Below, piece by piece: positions 1 to 5,239 of a stretch of 5,239 bases of DNA. Positions within the stretch are counted from its first letter, which is position 1, and each line of letters starts with the position of its first letter. Below the pieces are notes generated by a model that did not search any database, had not been told where the DNA came from, and was given only the letters and a program-made list of their open reading frames with translations. Source of the stretch: Prevotella sp. (lineage in GTDB: Bacteria > Bacteroidota > Bacteroidia > Bacteroidales > Bacteroidaceae); the NCBI GenBank assembly GCA_021203915.1, contig JAJQAI010000147.1, positions 1-5,239 on the forward strand, read 5' to 3'. A program made the translations under genes and the position numbers.

Positions 1-2
1 GT

Positions 3-59
3 TCCGATGGAAGTGATTCTATATCCAAGGCTCAAAAACTTGTGATTTTTCAGCGGTAA
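3..59 (+). CDS. C-terminal tail of an upstream gene, possibly porU (T9SS sortase), cut by window start
   Basis: The reading frame beginning at base 3 is open from the window edge to a TAA at 57-59 and encodes 18 residues ending in KLVIFQR. The other two + frames close earlier (TGA at 14-16 and 43-45), but each is also open to the edge for a few codons, so frame choice is not proven. The Ser/Asp-rich stretch followed by a short basic-hydrophobic strand is what the end of a T9SS C-terminal domain looks like, and porU commonly lies directly upstream of porV in Bacteroidota. Identification as PorU, the C25-family sortase that cleaves cargo C-terminal domains at the cell surface, rests mainly on gene order and is inference. 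It could be any unrelated + strand gene. Confidence 0.4.
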   Translation, partial: SDGSDSISKAQKLVIFQR

Positions 60-61
60 TT

Positions 62-81
62 AGACTTTTTTTGAGTCTTTT
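62..81 (+). terminator. Weak hairpin plus T-run after the upstream gene
   Basis: AGACT at 62-66 pairs with AGTCT at 74-78 around a T-rich loop, and T78-T81 follow. It sits three bases after the TAA of the upstream gene, where an intrinsic terminator would be expected. The stem is only five base pairs with two G-C pairs and the T-run is short, so it may terminate only partly or not at all. If real, it would imply that porV has its own promoter somewhere in 82-214; I could not place a convincing -33/-7 pair there. Confidence 0.3.
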
Positions 82-214
82 AAAATTTCTTTTTCCTATA
101 AATTTCTAGGTAAATGCAATAATTAAGGGGATAATCAGTTATTTAAAGTACATGCGCCCATTTTTTTGAAAGGTCATGATTGACTTCTTCTTAAGGGCTA
201 AACTTTAATTAGCA

Positions 215-1402
215 ATGCGATACCAAAACATGAAGATAGCATACCTTTGGATGATAGTAGTGATTTTGCTACTATTGCCTCTAGGGGTGTCGGCTCAATC
301 GAAAACGGATATTTTTAACCCGATAAACACCTCTGTTACCTCTCAGATGATAGCTCCTGATGCACGTGCGGGAGGTCTTGGTGATATTGGTGCTGCAACC
401 GAACCAGATATTAACTCTCAGTATTGGAACCCAGCGAAGTATCCATTTTGTGTAAGTCGTGCTGGCGTAGCAATTAACTATACACCATGGTTAAGACAAC
501 TAGTAAGCGATATGGACCTAGCTTATTTAGCTGGTTATTATCGTATTGGTGACTATAGTTCTGTATCAGCATCATTCCGTTATTTCTCTTTGGGTGAGGT
601 AATGATGAGCTATGATGTTGAAAATGCTATGACCATAAACCCTTATGAGATGTCCCTTGATGTGGCTTACTCACTAATGCTAAGCGAGCAATTTTCTATA
701 GCAGCTGCTGTAAGGTGGATTTATTCTGACCTTACATATGACTATACCGATGATACCTCACCAGGAAGTGCCTTCGCAGCCGATATAGCTTGTTATTGGA
801 ATCATTATTTTAACATAGGCGCGCGTGAGTGTCTATTTGGTTTAGGTGTTAACATTAGTAATATCGGAAGTAAGATTAGTTTTGGTGGTAGCGAATATAG
901 TGAATTTATTCCTACGAACCTGCGTCTTGGACTTGCTCTTACATTTCCAATAGACGATTATAATAAATTTACTATTTGTGCTGATGCTAATAAACTACTT
1001 GTCCCTTCGTATCCAATTCAAGAGGAAGGAGAATCAAACGAGGATTATGAGCGTAGGGTAGAGAAGGATTATTATGATGTATCCAGTATTGGCGGTATTT
1101 TCAAGAGCTTTACTGATGCTCCAGGAGGATTTAAAGAGGAACTTCAAGAAATAAATTGGAGCGTTGGTGCAGAATACGTCTACAACGATAAGTTCTCGAT
1201 TCGCGCCGGTTACCACAACGAGGCGGAGAATAAGGGAAACAGAAAGTATTTTACCGTAGGTGCAGGTTTCCGTATGAGTGCTTTCTCACTTGATTGTGGT
1301 TATGTAATTGCTACGGCTAAGAGTAACCCTTTGGATCAAACCCTTAGATTTACCCTTGGTTTTGACCTTGATGGTATAAGAGATTTGTTTAGACGTAAGT
1401 AA
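215..1402 (+). CDS. porV: PorV (LptO), T9SS outer-membrane beta-barrel / attachment-complex shuttle
   Basis: This 395-residue protein is PorV of the type IX secretion system. In the studied species PorV binds folded cargo through its C-terminal domain as it leaves the SprA/Sov translocon and delivers it to the sortase PorU at the cell surface. A signal peptide is visible: hydrophobic core about residues 14-25 and a likely cut after Ala27 (VSA|QS). The family landmarks follow: DARAGGLGDIGAATEPD (49-65), NSQYWNPAKY (67-76), YTPWLRQLVSD (89-99), LAYLAGYY (102-109), FRYFSLGE (121-128), TDAPGGFKEEL (300-310), a GNRKYFTVGAGF strand (341-352) and NPLDQTLRFTLGF (371-383) near the end. The length matches PorV proteins, about 390-400 residues. 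A charged, probably exposed loop lies at 269-286. Two starts are possible: ATG at 215, used here, and ATG at 230 (residue 6), which gives a more typical signal-peptide n-region. No Shine-Dalgarno sequence precedes either. ispF follows after 23 bases, suggesting co-transcription. Confidence 0.95.
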   Translation: MRYQNMKIAYLWMIVVILLLLPLGVSAQSKTDIFNPINTSVTSQMIAPDARAGGLGDIGAATEPDINSQYWNPAKYPFCVSRAGVAINYTPWLRQLVSDMDLAYLAGYYRIGDYSSVSASFRYFSLGEVMMSYDVENAMTINPYEMSLDVAYSLMLSEQFSIAAAVRWIYSDLTYDYTDDTSPGSAFAADIACYWNHYFNIGARECLFGLGVNISNIGSKISFGGSEYSEFIPTNLRLGLALTFPIDDYNKFTICADANKLLVPSYPIQEEGESNEDYERRVEKDYYDVSSIGGIFKSFTDAPGGFKEELQEINWSVGAEYVYNDKFSIRAGYHNEAENKGNRKYFTVGAGFRMSAFSLDCGYVIATAKSNPLDQTLRFTLGFDLDGIRDLFRRK

Positions 1403-1425
1403 AAAAAATCCTAACCTTAAAAACA

Positions 1426-1908
1426 ATGGATATTAGGGTTGGCTTTGGATATGATGTCCATCCCTTTGAAAAGGGGCGTAAACTATGGCTTGGAGGAATA
1501 GAAATTCCTTATGAAAAAGGACTCTTAGGTCATAGTGATGCCGATGTAGTTATTCATGCCATTACGGATGCCTTACTTGGAGCAGCCGCAATGCGTGATA
1601 TAGGTTTTCATTTTCCCGATACTTCAATAGAAACTAAGGATATTGATAGCAAAATTTTGCTCTCCAAAGTGATAGAATTACTTTTAAAAAAAGGATATAT
1701 ATTTGGTAACGTGGATGTTACTATTTGTGCTGAAAGACCCAAAATTAACCCTTACGTAGAAGCCATGAGAAAGTCTATAGCTCAAGTTATTGCTACCCAT
1801 GAGGATAATATTTCTATTAAGGCTACAACACAAGAAAAACTTGGCTTCGTAGGTAGGGAGGAAGGTATCAGCGCCTATGCTGTAGTGCTTATCAAAAAAG
1901 AGATTTGA
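1426..1908 (+). CDS. ispF: 2-C-methyl-D-erythritol 2,4-cyclodiphosphate synthase IspF
   Basis: The 160-residue product is IspF, the fifth enzyme of the MEP isoprenoid pathway. It cyclises 4-diphosphocytidyl-methylerythritol 2-phosphate to methylerythritol 2,4-cyclodiphosphate with release of CMP, and works as a cytoplasmic homotrimer. The metal ligands are in place: Asp10 and His12 in GFGYDVH and His44 in GHSDADVVIH (equivalent to Asp8, His10 and His42 of the E. coli enzyme). Other signatures are LLGAAAMRDIGFHFPDT (50-66), GNVDVTICAERPK (94-106) and the nucleotide-site segment KATTQEKLGFVGREEGI (132-148). It is full length for the family and looks intact. It starts 23 bases after porV behind an A-rich leader without Shine-Dalgarno. 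From memory, a porV-ispF pairing also occurs in Porphyromonas gingivalis, so the arrangement seems to be an inherited Bacteroidales one rather than a local accident. Confidence 0.97.
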   Translation: MDIRVGFGYDVHPFEKGRKLWLGGIEIPYEKGLLGHSDADVVIHAITDALLGAAAMRDIGFHFPDTSIETKDIDSKILLSKVIELLLKKGYIFGNVDVTICAERPKINPYVEAMRKSIAQVIATHEDNISIKATTQEKLGFVGREEGISAYAVVLIKKEI

Positions 1909-1916
1909 TTTTTTTT
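1891..1916 (+). terminator. Very weak AT-rich hairpin with T8 run overlapping the ispF stop
   Basis: ATCAAA (1891-1896) is the inverted complement of TTTGAT (1904-1909), and a run of eight Ts covers 1909-1916. The position, spanning the ispF stop codon, is right for the end of the porV-ispF transcript. The stem has six pairs but only one G-C, so it would be unstable; the T-run is the stronger part. A promoter-like element 64 bases further on supports a transcript boundary in this gap. Confidence 0.25.
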
Positions 1917-1979
1917 ACCGTTTACAGGAAAAGTACACTGTTTTGCTTAAATCAATTTTTTAAAAAGCATTTTTATCGT

Positions 1980-1988
1980 TATATTTGC
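1980..1988 (+). promoter_or_regulatory. Candidate Bacteroidota -7 element (TATATTTGC) upstream of the MerR-like gene
   Basis: TATATTTGC matches the Bacteroidota primary-sigma -7 consensus TAnnTTTG exactly. It lies 53 bases before the ATG at 2042, giving a predicted leader of about 45-50 bases. No TTTG-type -33 element is present at the expected distance (only a T-run at 1956-1961), which is common for these promoters but lowers confidence. It could drive the MerR-like gene and, by read-through, the glycosyltransferase pair. Confidence 0.5.
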
Positions 1989-2041
1989 ACTTTAGAGAAT
2001 AATTCACAGTTGTAATCTTTTGACTAAAAAAATATTTACCT

Positions 2042-2380
2042 ATGACTGAAAGTACCTCAAAATTATATTATTCGATAAAGGAGGTGGCCTCTATGATAAA
2101 TGTCTCTCCAAGTATGCTTCGTTTTTGGGAAAAGGAAATTCCGCAGATAAAGCCAAAAACAACTAGCAATAATGTGCGTCAGTATACCGCATCCAATATT
2201 GAATGTATTAAAACAATCTATAATTTAGTCAAGGTAAGGGGATTTAAACTCTCTGCAGCTAGAAAGATGCTCCGCGAAAATAAAAGTGGAGCTGATACAA
2301 AGGCTAGAGTTATTGAGCAACTCATTAGCGTGCGTGAGGATTTAAAGGAAATCAAAAAAAATCTTGACGGCATTCTGTAG
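2042..2380 (+). CDS. Small MerR-like HTH transcriptional regulator
   Basis: This 112-residue protein has the MerR-type winged helix-turn-helix at its N-terminus. YYSIKEVASMINVSPSMLRF (9-28) followed by WEKE covers the HTH, and IKPKT..NVRQYT (36-49) is the wing, where a conserved Arg-x-Tyr-Thr leads into the next helix. SNIECIKTIYNLVKVRGF (51-68) and SAARKMLREN (71-80) are the second helix pair. A charged helix (about 85-109) probably forms the antiparallel dimer coiled coil. There is no C-terminal effector domain and no metal-binding cysteine cluster, so its ligand, if any, cannot be read. Short stand-alone MerR-like proteins of this type are widespread in Bacteroidota and mostly uncharacterised. 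MerR regulators typically bind between promoter elements and distort the DNA. Its targets are unknown; the glycosyltransferase genes 60 bases downstream are the nearest candidates. The start has an A-rich leader with no Shine-Dalgarno. Confidence 0.88.
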   Translation: MTESTSKLYYSIKEVASMINVSPSMLRFWEKEIPQIKPKTTSNNVRQYTASNIECIKTIYNLVKVRGFKLSAARKMLRENKSGADTKARVIEQLISVREDLKEIKKNLDGIL

Positions 2381-2440
2381 ATTTTAATTCCCTATAAAAT
2401 GCCCTAAAAGGCGTGAAATGCTCTAAGATAGTTTAGAAAA

Positions 2441-3715
2441 GTGGGAGCAAAAACTGTATTGATAGTTAGTACAAGCCAAAGGATTGGAGGAGCTGCTCTA
2501 GCCGCTAATAGGCTTCTTGAGGCCCTTAACTTTGTTGGCATCAATGCAAAAATGCTCGTTAGAGATAAGCAAACCCAAGACAAAAGAGTAAAGGAGGTTT
2601 CTTCTAGTGGTTTTAGAAAAAAATATTTTCTTTTAGAGAGGTTAAAAATCTTCTTTAACCTTAGATTATCTAAGAAGCATCTTTTTGAAATCGATATTGC
2701 TAACGTTGGCTTTGATATAACAACGCTAGAAGAGTTTAAAAAGGCCGATGTAATACATCTTCATTGGATTAATCAGGGGATGCTTTCACTCGAAGGTATT
2801 GAAAAAATTCTTTCTCTTAATAAACCCGTTGTATGGACCATGCACGATATGTGGCCCTTTACCGGTATTTGTCATTATCCAATTGAGTGTAAGAAGTTTT
2901 CATCCCAATGCATTGATTGTAAATTTCTACCTTCTAAAAGGGATGGACAGGACCTCTCTTTTAAGGTATGGGAAAAAAAGAAAAAACTTTTTTCTCATTT
3001 TAATAAGATACACTTTGTTGCATGTAGTGAGTGGCTTAAAAAAGAAGCAAAAAAAAGTGCGTTACTTTCCTCTTTAGATGTAAGGGTTATTCCCAACCCA
3101 ATAAATTTAAGTGAGTTCTTTCCTCAAGATAAAAAAGAAGCTCGTCAAAGACTAGGACTCCCAAAGGATAAGCATTTAATTCTTTTTGTGGCCCAACGTG
3201 CTACAAACAAGATAAAAGGTATGGATTATTTAGTTGAGGCTTGCCAAAGACTTTCTAAAGAGCATCCTAGTACCCTTAGTGATACTGCCGTTGTTATTTT
3301 AGGAAGCTCCGGAGATGAACTCTCAGCTTATTTTCCTTTTTCAGTGTACCCTTTAGGTTATGTAAGCCAAAAGCAAAAACTTTTAGATGCATATAGCAGC
3401 TCTGATGTTTATGTTCTTCCTTCTTTAGCAGATAATCTTCCCAATACTATAATGGAGGCTATGGCCTGTGGTGTTCCTTCTGTTGGCTTTGATATAGGTG
3501 GTATACCTGAAATGATAGATCATAAAATAAATGGCTATATAGCTAAATATAGGGATTCTGAAGATTTATCTCAAGGAATTTTATGGGTGCTTTCAAACGA
3601 GAACTATGAGGATCTACGTGAGGAAGCCGTAAAAAAAGTTTCTTCTAACTATTCTATAGAAAAAGTTGCATCTTCTTACGATGAACTATACGAAAGTATT
3701 TTAAAAAGCCAATGA
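2441..3715 (+). CDS. GT4-family glycosyltransferase (WcaC-like, GT-B fold)
   Basis: The 424-residue protein is a retaining GT-B glycosyltransferase of family GT4, likely adding a sugar from a nucleotide-sugar donor to a lipid-linked surface glycan on the cytoplasmic face. The N-terminal domain shows VLIVSTSQRIGGAALAANRL (6-25), including the glycine pair that contacts the acceptor/donor cleft, then ADVIHLHW (102-109) and TMHDMWPFTG (133-142). A cysteine cluster follows at C144, C150, C157 and C160. RVIPNPIN (215-222) links the domains. The donor-binding domain has LILFVAQRATNKIKGMDYL (246-264), the YPLGYVS loop (303-309) and the active-site segment LADNLPNTIMEAMACGVPSV (329-348). Here the usual E-x7-E pair reads Asp331-x7-Glu339. 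This combination resembles colanic-acid type WcaC-like enzymes, but the sugar cannot be predicted. GTG is the start: a TAG lies in frame at 2429-2431 and no ATG occurs before the first beta strand. It overlaps the next gene by ATGA. A-rich runs occur at 2973-2986 and 3049-3056, yet the frame is intact. Confidence 0.9.
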   Translation: MGAKTVLIVSTSQRIGGAALAANRLLEALNFVGINAKMLVRDKQTQDKRVKEVSSSGFRKKYFLLERLKIFFNLRLSKKHLFEIDIANVGFDITTLEEFKKADVIHLHWINQGMLSLEGIEKILSLNKPVVWTMHDMWPFTGICHYPIECKKFSSQCIDCKFLPSKRDGQDLSFKVWEKKKKLFSHFNKIHFVACSEWLKKEAKKSALLSSLDVRVIPNPINLSEFFPQDKKEARQRLGLPKDKHLILFVAQRATNKIKGMDYLVEACQRLSKEHPSTLSDTAVVILGSSGDELSAYFPFSVYPLGYVSQKQKLLDAYSSSDVYVLPSLADNLPNTIMEAMACGVPSVGFDIGGIPEMIDHKINGYIAKYRDSEDLSQGILWVLSNENYEDLREEAVKKVSSNYSIEKVASSYDELYESILKSQ

Positions 3716-4500
3716 TAAAGTTCTCAATAGTTACAGTAACTTATAACGCTTCAAGCACTCTTAGGTCAACTCTTAAGAGCGTTTTTGAGCAGGATTATCC
3801 CTTAATAGAGCATATTATCGTTGATGGGGCATCAAAAGACGATACCCTTTTAATAGCAAATAAGTATAAAGAAGAAACAGAAAGAAAATTCCCCAAGCGC
3901 GAGGTGAGAATCATTTCCGAAAAGGATAGTGGCATTTATGATGCTATGAATAAAGCTCTTAGGCTCTTTCAAGGTGATTATATATGTTTCCTTAATGCTG
4001 GAGATGCTTTCCCAGAGTCCCAAACACTTTCTAAAATAGTAAATCAAACCTCTATAGATAAAATACAAAAAGATAGGCTTCCTGGCGTTCTTTATGGAAA
4101 TACTGATATAGTGGATGCTAATGGCAAATTCCTTTATAAAAGACGACTTCAGCCCCCTGAGAGGCTTTCTTGGCGCTCTTTTAAGCACGGAATGTTAGTA
4201 TGTCATCAAGCTTTTTATGCTTTAGCAAACATTGCAAAGGAAACTTTATATGATTTAAGCTATCGATTTTCATCCGATGTAGATTGGTCAATACGCATAA
4301 TGAAGATGGCAGAAAAGTCTTCGCTTCCTATTGTTAATACCCATTTGACACTTGTTAACTACCTTAATGAAGGCCTAACAACAAAGAATCATAAAGCCTC
4401 ACTCATAGAGAGATTTACTATTATGCGACGTCATTATGGGCTATGTACAACTATTAAAATGCATATAAGCTTTGTGTTTCGTTATCTTAAGAGAACATAG
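3712..4500 (+). CDS. GT2-family glycosyltransferase (GT-A fold, WcaE-like)
   Basis: The 262-residue protein is an inverting GT-A glycosyltransferase of family GT2. [20 protein letters not shown] (4-23) is the nucleotide-binding first strand and helix. Asp38 in [11 protein letters not shown] is the typical donor-binding aspartate. [16 protein letters not shown] (68-83) and [11 protein letters not shown] (88-98) form the signature of the WcaE-like branch, in which NAGD replaces the usual DxD metal motif. YGNTDIVD (128-135), [11 protein letters not shown] (159-169) and FSSDVDW (186-192) supply the acceptor side and a likely catalytic aspartate at 189 or 191. There is no membrane segment; the basic C-terminus (FRYLKRT) may touch the membrane. 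The ATG overlaps the stop of the GT4 gene (ATGA), which implies translational coupling and a shared pathway, such as exopolysaccharide, capsule or O-antigen/anionic LPS assembly. The donor sugar and linkage cannot be read from sequence. No polymerase, flippase or nucleotide-sugar gene lies nearby, so this is not a complete glycan locus. Confidence 0.9.
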   Translation: MIKFSIVTVTYNASSTLRSTLKSVFEQDYPLIEHIIVDGASKDDTLLIANKYKEETERKFPKREVRIISEKDSGIYDAMNKALRLFQGDYICFLNAGDAFPESQTLSKIVNQTSIDKIQKDRLPGVLYGNTDIVDANGKFLYKRRLQPPERLSWRSFKHGMLVCHQAFYALANIAKETLYDLSYRFSSDVDWSIRIMKMAEKSSLPIVNTHLTLVNYLNEGLTTKNHKASLIERFTIMRRHYGLCTTIKMHISFVFRYLKRT

Positions 4501-4561
4501 CTAGTCTTAAAGCTGTGGGTAGTTACTTCCAAAGAAAACGACGAAATTCAAGGAAAATCAT

Positions 4562-4570
4562 TAAGTTTGC
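4562..4570 (+). promoter_or_regulatory. Candidate Bacteroidota -7 element (TAAGTTTGC) upstream of dxs
   Basis: TAAGTTTGC fits the Bacteroidota -7 consensus TAnnTTTG and ends 19 bases before the dxs ATG, which would leave a very short A/T-rich leader. No TTTG -33 element is seen at the expected distance. It has the same shape as the element at 1980-1988. If used, dxs is transcribed separately from the glycosyltransferase pair; otherwise the 89-base gap is still compatible with read-through. Confidence 0.45.
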
Positions 4571-4589
4571 ATTGTTAATATCTAAAAAA

Positions 4590-5239
4590 ATGGGAAAAAC
4601 TCAAAATCTCAATCTTCTTGATAGCATAAAGACCCCCGAGGACTTAAGGAAACTTAAAAAAGAGCAGCTTCCTCAAATTTGTCAAGAACTTCGAGAGGAT
4701 ATCATAAAAGAATTATCTGTAAATCCAGGTCATTTAGCCTCGAGCCTTGGAACTATAGAATTGACCGTGGCTCTTCATTATGTTTTCAATACCCCAGAAG
4801 ATCGCTTAATATGGGATGTGGGGCATCAAGCCTATGGACATAAGATTCTTACCGGAAGAAAAGATAATTTTGATACAAATAGAAAACTTCATGGTATAAG
4901 CCCATTTCCTAATCCCCAAGAAAGTCCTTATGATAGCTTTATATCTGGGCACGCATCAAACTCCATATCAGCAGCTTTAGGTATGGCCGTCGCTGCAAAA
5001 AACCAAGGAAAAGATAATCGTCATATAGTTGTCATTATTGGTGATGGAGCTATGAGCGGTGGACTAGCCTTTGAGGGGCTTAATAATGTTTCAACCACCC
5101 CTAATGATATGCTTATTATCCTAAACGATAATAATATGAGCATTGATAGAAGCGTGGGAGGACTTAAGCAAGCCCTTTTAAAACTAAATACTGGTAAAAC
5201 CTACAACCAAATAAGGTTCAAAATAGCCAAATTTCTTAG
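4590..5239 (+). CDS. dxs: 1-deoxy-D-xylulose-5-phosphate synthase DXS, N-terminal part (cut by window end)
   Basis: The frame from ATG 4590 is open to the right edge (216 complete codons plus two bases). The TAG formed by the last three bases is out of frame. It encodes the N-terminal third of DXS, the thiamine-diphosphate enzyme that condenses pyruvate with glyceraldehyde 3-phosphate in the first step of the MEP pathway. Visible signatures are [17 protein letters not shown] (19-35), [20 protein letters not shown] (45-64) with catalytic-site His48, [16 protein letters not shown] (75-90) with His79, [17 protein letters not shown] (119-135), and the ThDP/Mg motif from GDGAMSGG (151-158) to NDNNMSID (179-186), with Asp152 and Asn181 as metal ligands. 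Full DXS is about 620-640 residues, so roughly two thirds lie outside the window. The short A-rich leader lacks a Shine-Dalgarno. With ispF it is the second MEP-pathway gene in the window. Nothing visible suggests damage. Confidence 0.96.
   Translation, partial: MGKTQNLNLLDSIKTPEDLRKLKKEQLPQICQELREDIIKELSVNPGHLASSLGTIELTVALHYVFNTPEDRLIWDVGHQAYGHKILTGRKDNFDTNRKLHGISPFPNPQESPYDSFISGHASNSISAALGMAVAAKNQGKDNRHIVVIIGDGAMSGGLAFEGLNNVSTTPNDMLIILNDNNMSIDRSVGGLKQALLKLNTGKTYNQIRFKIAKFL

Noticed and set aside
123..197. Direct repeat TTAAGGG at 123-129 and 191-197 upstream of porV as a regulator site
   Set aside because: Seven matching bases 68 apart in AT-rich DNA is easily chance, and neither copy has a promoter-like context.
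1034..1216. 60-codon open frame on the - strand inside porV
   Set aside because: It lies wholly within a confidently identified gene, has no recognisable domain, and looks like a chance open frame in AT-rich DNA.
2980..2994. Palindrome GAAAAAACTTTTTTC as a hairpin or operator
   Set aside because: It has a single-base centre, so no hairpin loop can form, and it lies inside coding sequence where lysine codons and A/T bias explain it.
2973..3056. Poly-A tracts (A7GA6 and A8) in the GT4 gene as a phase-variation or slippage switch
   Set aside because: The tracts are short, broken by other bases, encode ordinary lysine-rich segments, and the reading frame is intact; such runs are expected in low-GC DNA.
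2799..3077. 92-codon open frame in another + frame inside the GT4 gene
   Set aside because: It overlaps conserved GT4 motifs; its translation is low-complexity and hydrophobic with no family resemblance, so it is a shadow of the real frame.
3850..4188. 112-codon open frame on the - strand inside the GT2 gene
   Set aside because: It is antisense to the conserved [12 protein letters not shown] and NAGD motifs and has no recognisable domain or promoter.
5237..5239. TAG at the window end as the stop of a truncated dxs
   Set aside because: It is out of frame with dxs: the last complete codon is CTT at 5235-5237 and two bases remain, so the gene simply continues past the window.

Overview
The window looks like a piece of a low-GC chromosome from the Bacteroidota, most likely the order Bacteroidales. 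Three things point there: an unmistakable PorV-type outer-membrane protein of the type IX secretion system (T9SS); translation starts with A-rich leaders and no Shine-Dalgarno sequence; and -7 promoter elements of the form TAnnTTTG upstream of two genes. All genes lie on the + strand. No tRNA, rRNA, CRISPR array, insertion sequence or prophage gene was recognised.

Layout. (1) Bases 3-59 are the last 18 codons of a gene entering from the left; position and tail composition fit porU, the usual upstream neighbour of porV, but the fragment is too short to prove it. (2) A 155-base AT-rich gap holds a weak terminator-like hairpin. (3) porV (215-1402) is followed after 23 bases by ispF (1426-1908), so the two are probably co-transcribed. 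(4) After a 133-base gap with a good -7 element comes a small MerR-like regulator (2042-2380). (5) Sixty bases later a GT4-family glycosyltransferase begins at a forced GTG codon (2441-3715). It overlaps a GT2-family glycosyltransferase (3712-4500) by four bases (ATGA), so this pair is translationally coupled. (6) After 89 bases with another -7 element, dxs begins at 4590 and runs off the right edge after 216 codons.

How the genes may work together. PorV is the T9SS shuttle/attachment-complex protein that carries cargo from the translocon to the sortase PorU, which joins cargo to anionic LPS in the species studied. IspF and DXS are two enzymes of the MEP (non-mevalonate) isoprenoid pathway, which supplies undecaprenyl phosphate, the lipid carrier for surface glycans. 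The two glycosyltransferases between them resemble capsule, exopolysaccharide or O-antigen enzymes. A cell-envelope theme is therefore reasonable, but a functional link between the T9SS and these glycosyltransferases is inference.

I see no convincing undescribed system here. The observations worth checking are the T9SS/isoprenoid/glycosyltransferase neighbourhood, the cysteine cluster in the GT4 enzyme, its GTG start, and the MerR-like gene beside the glycosyltransferase pair.
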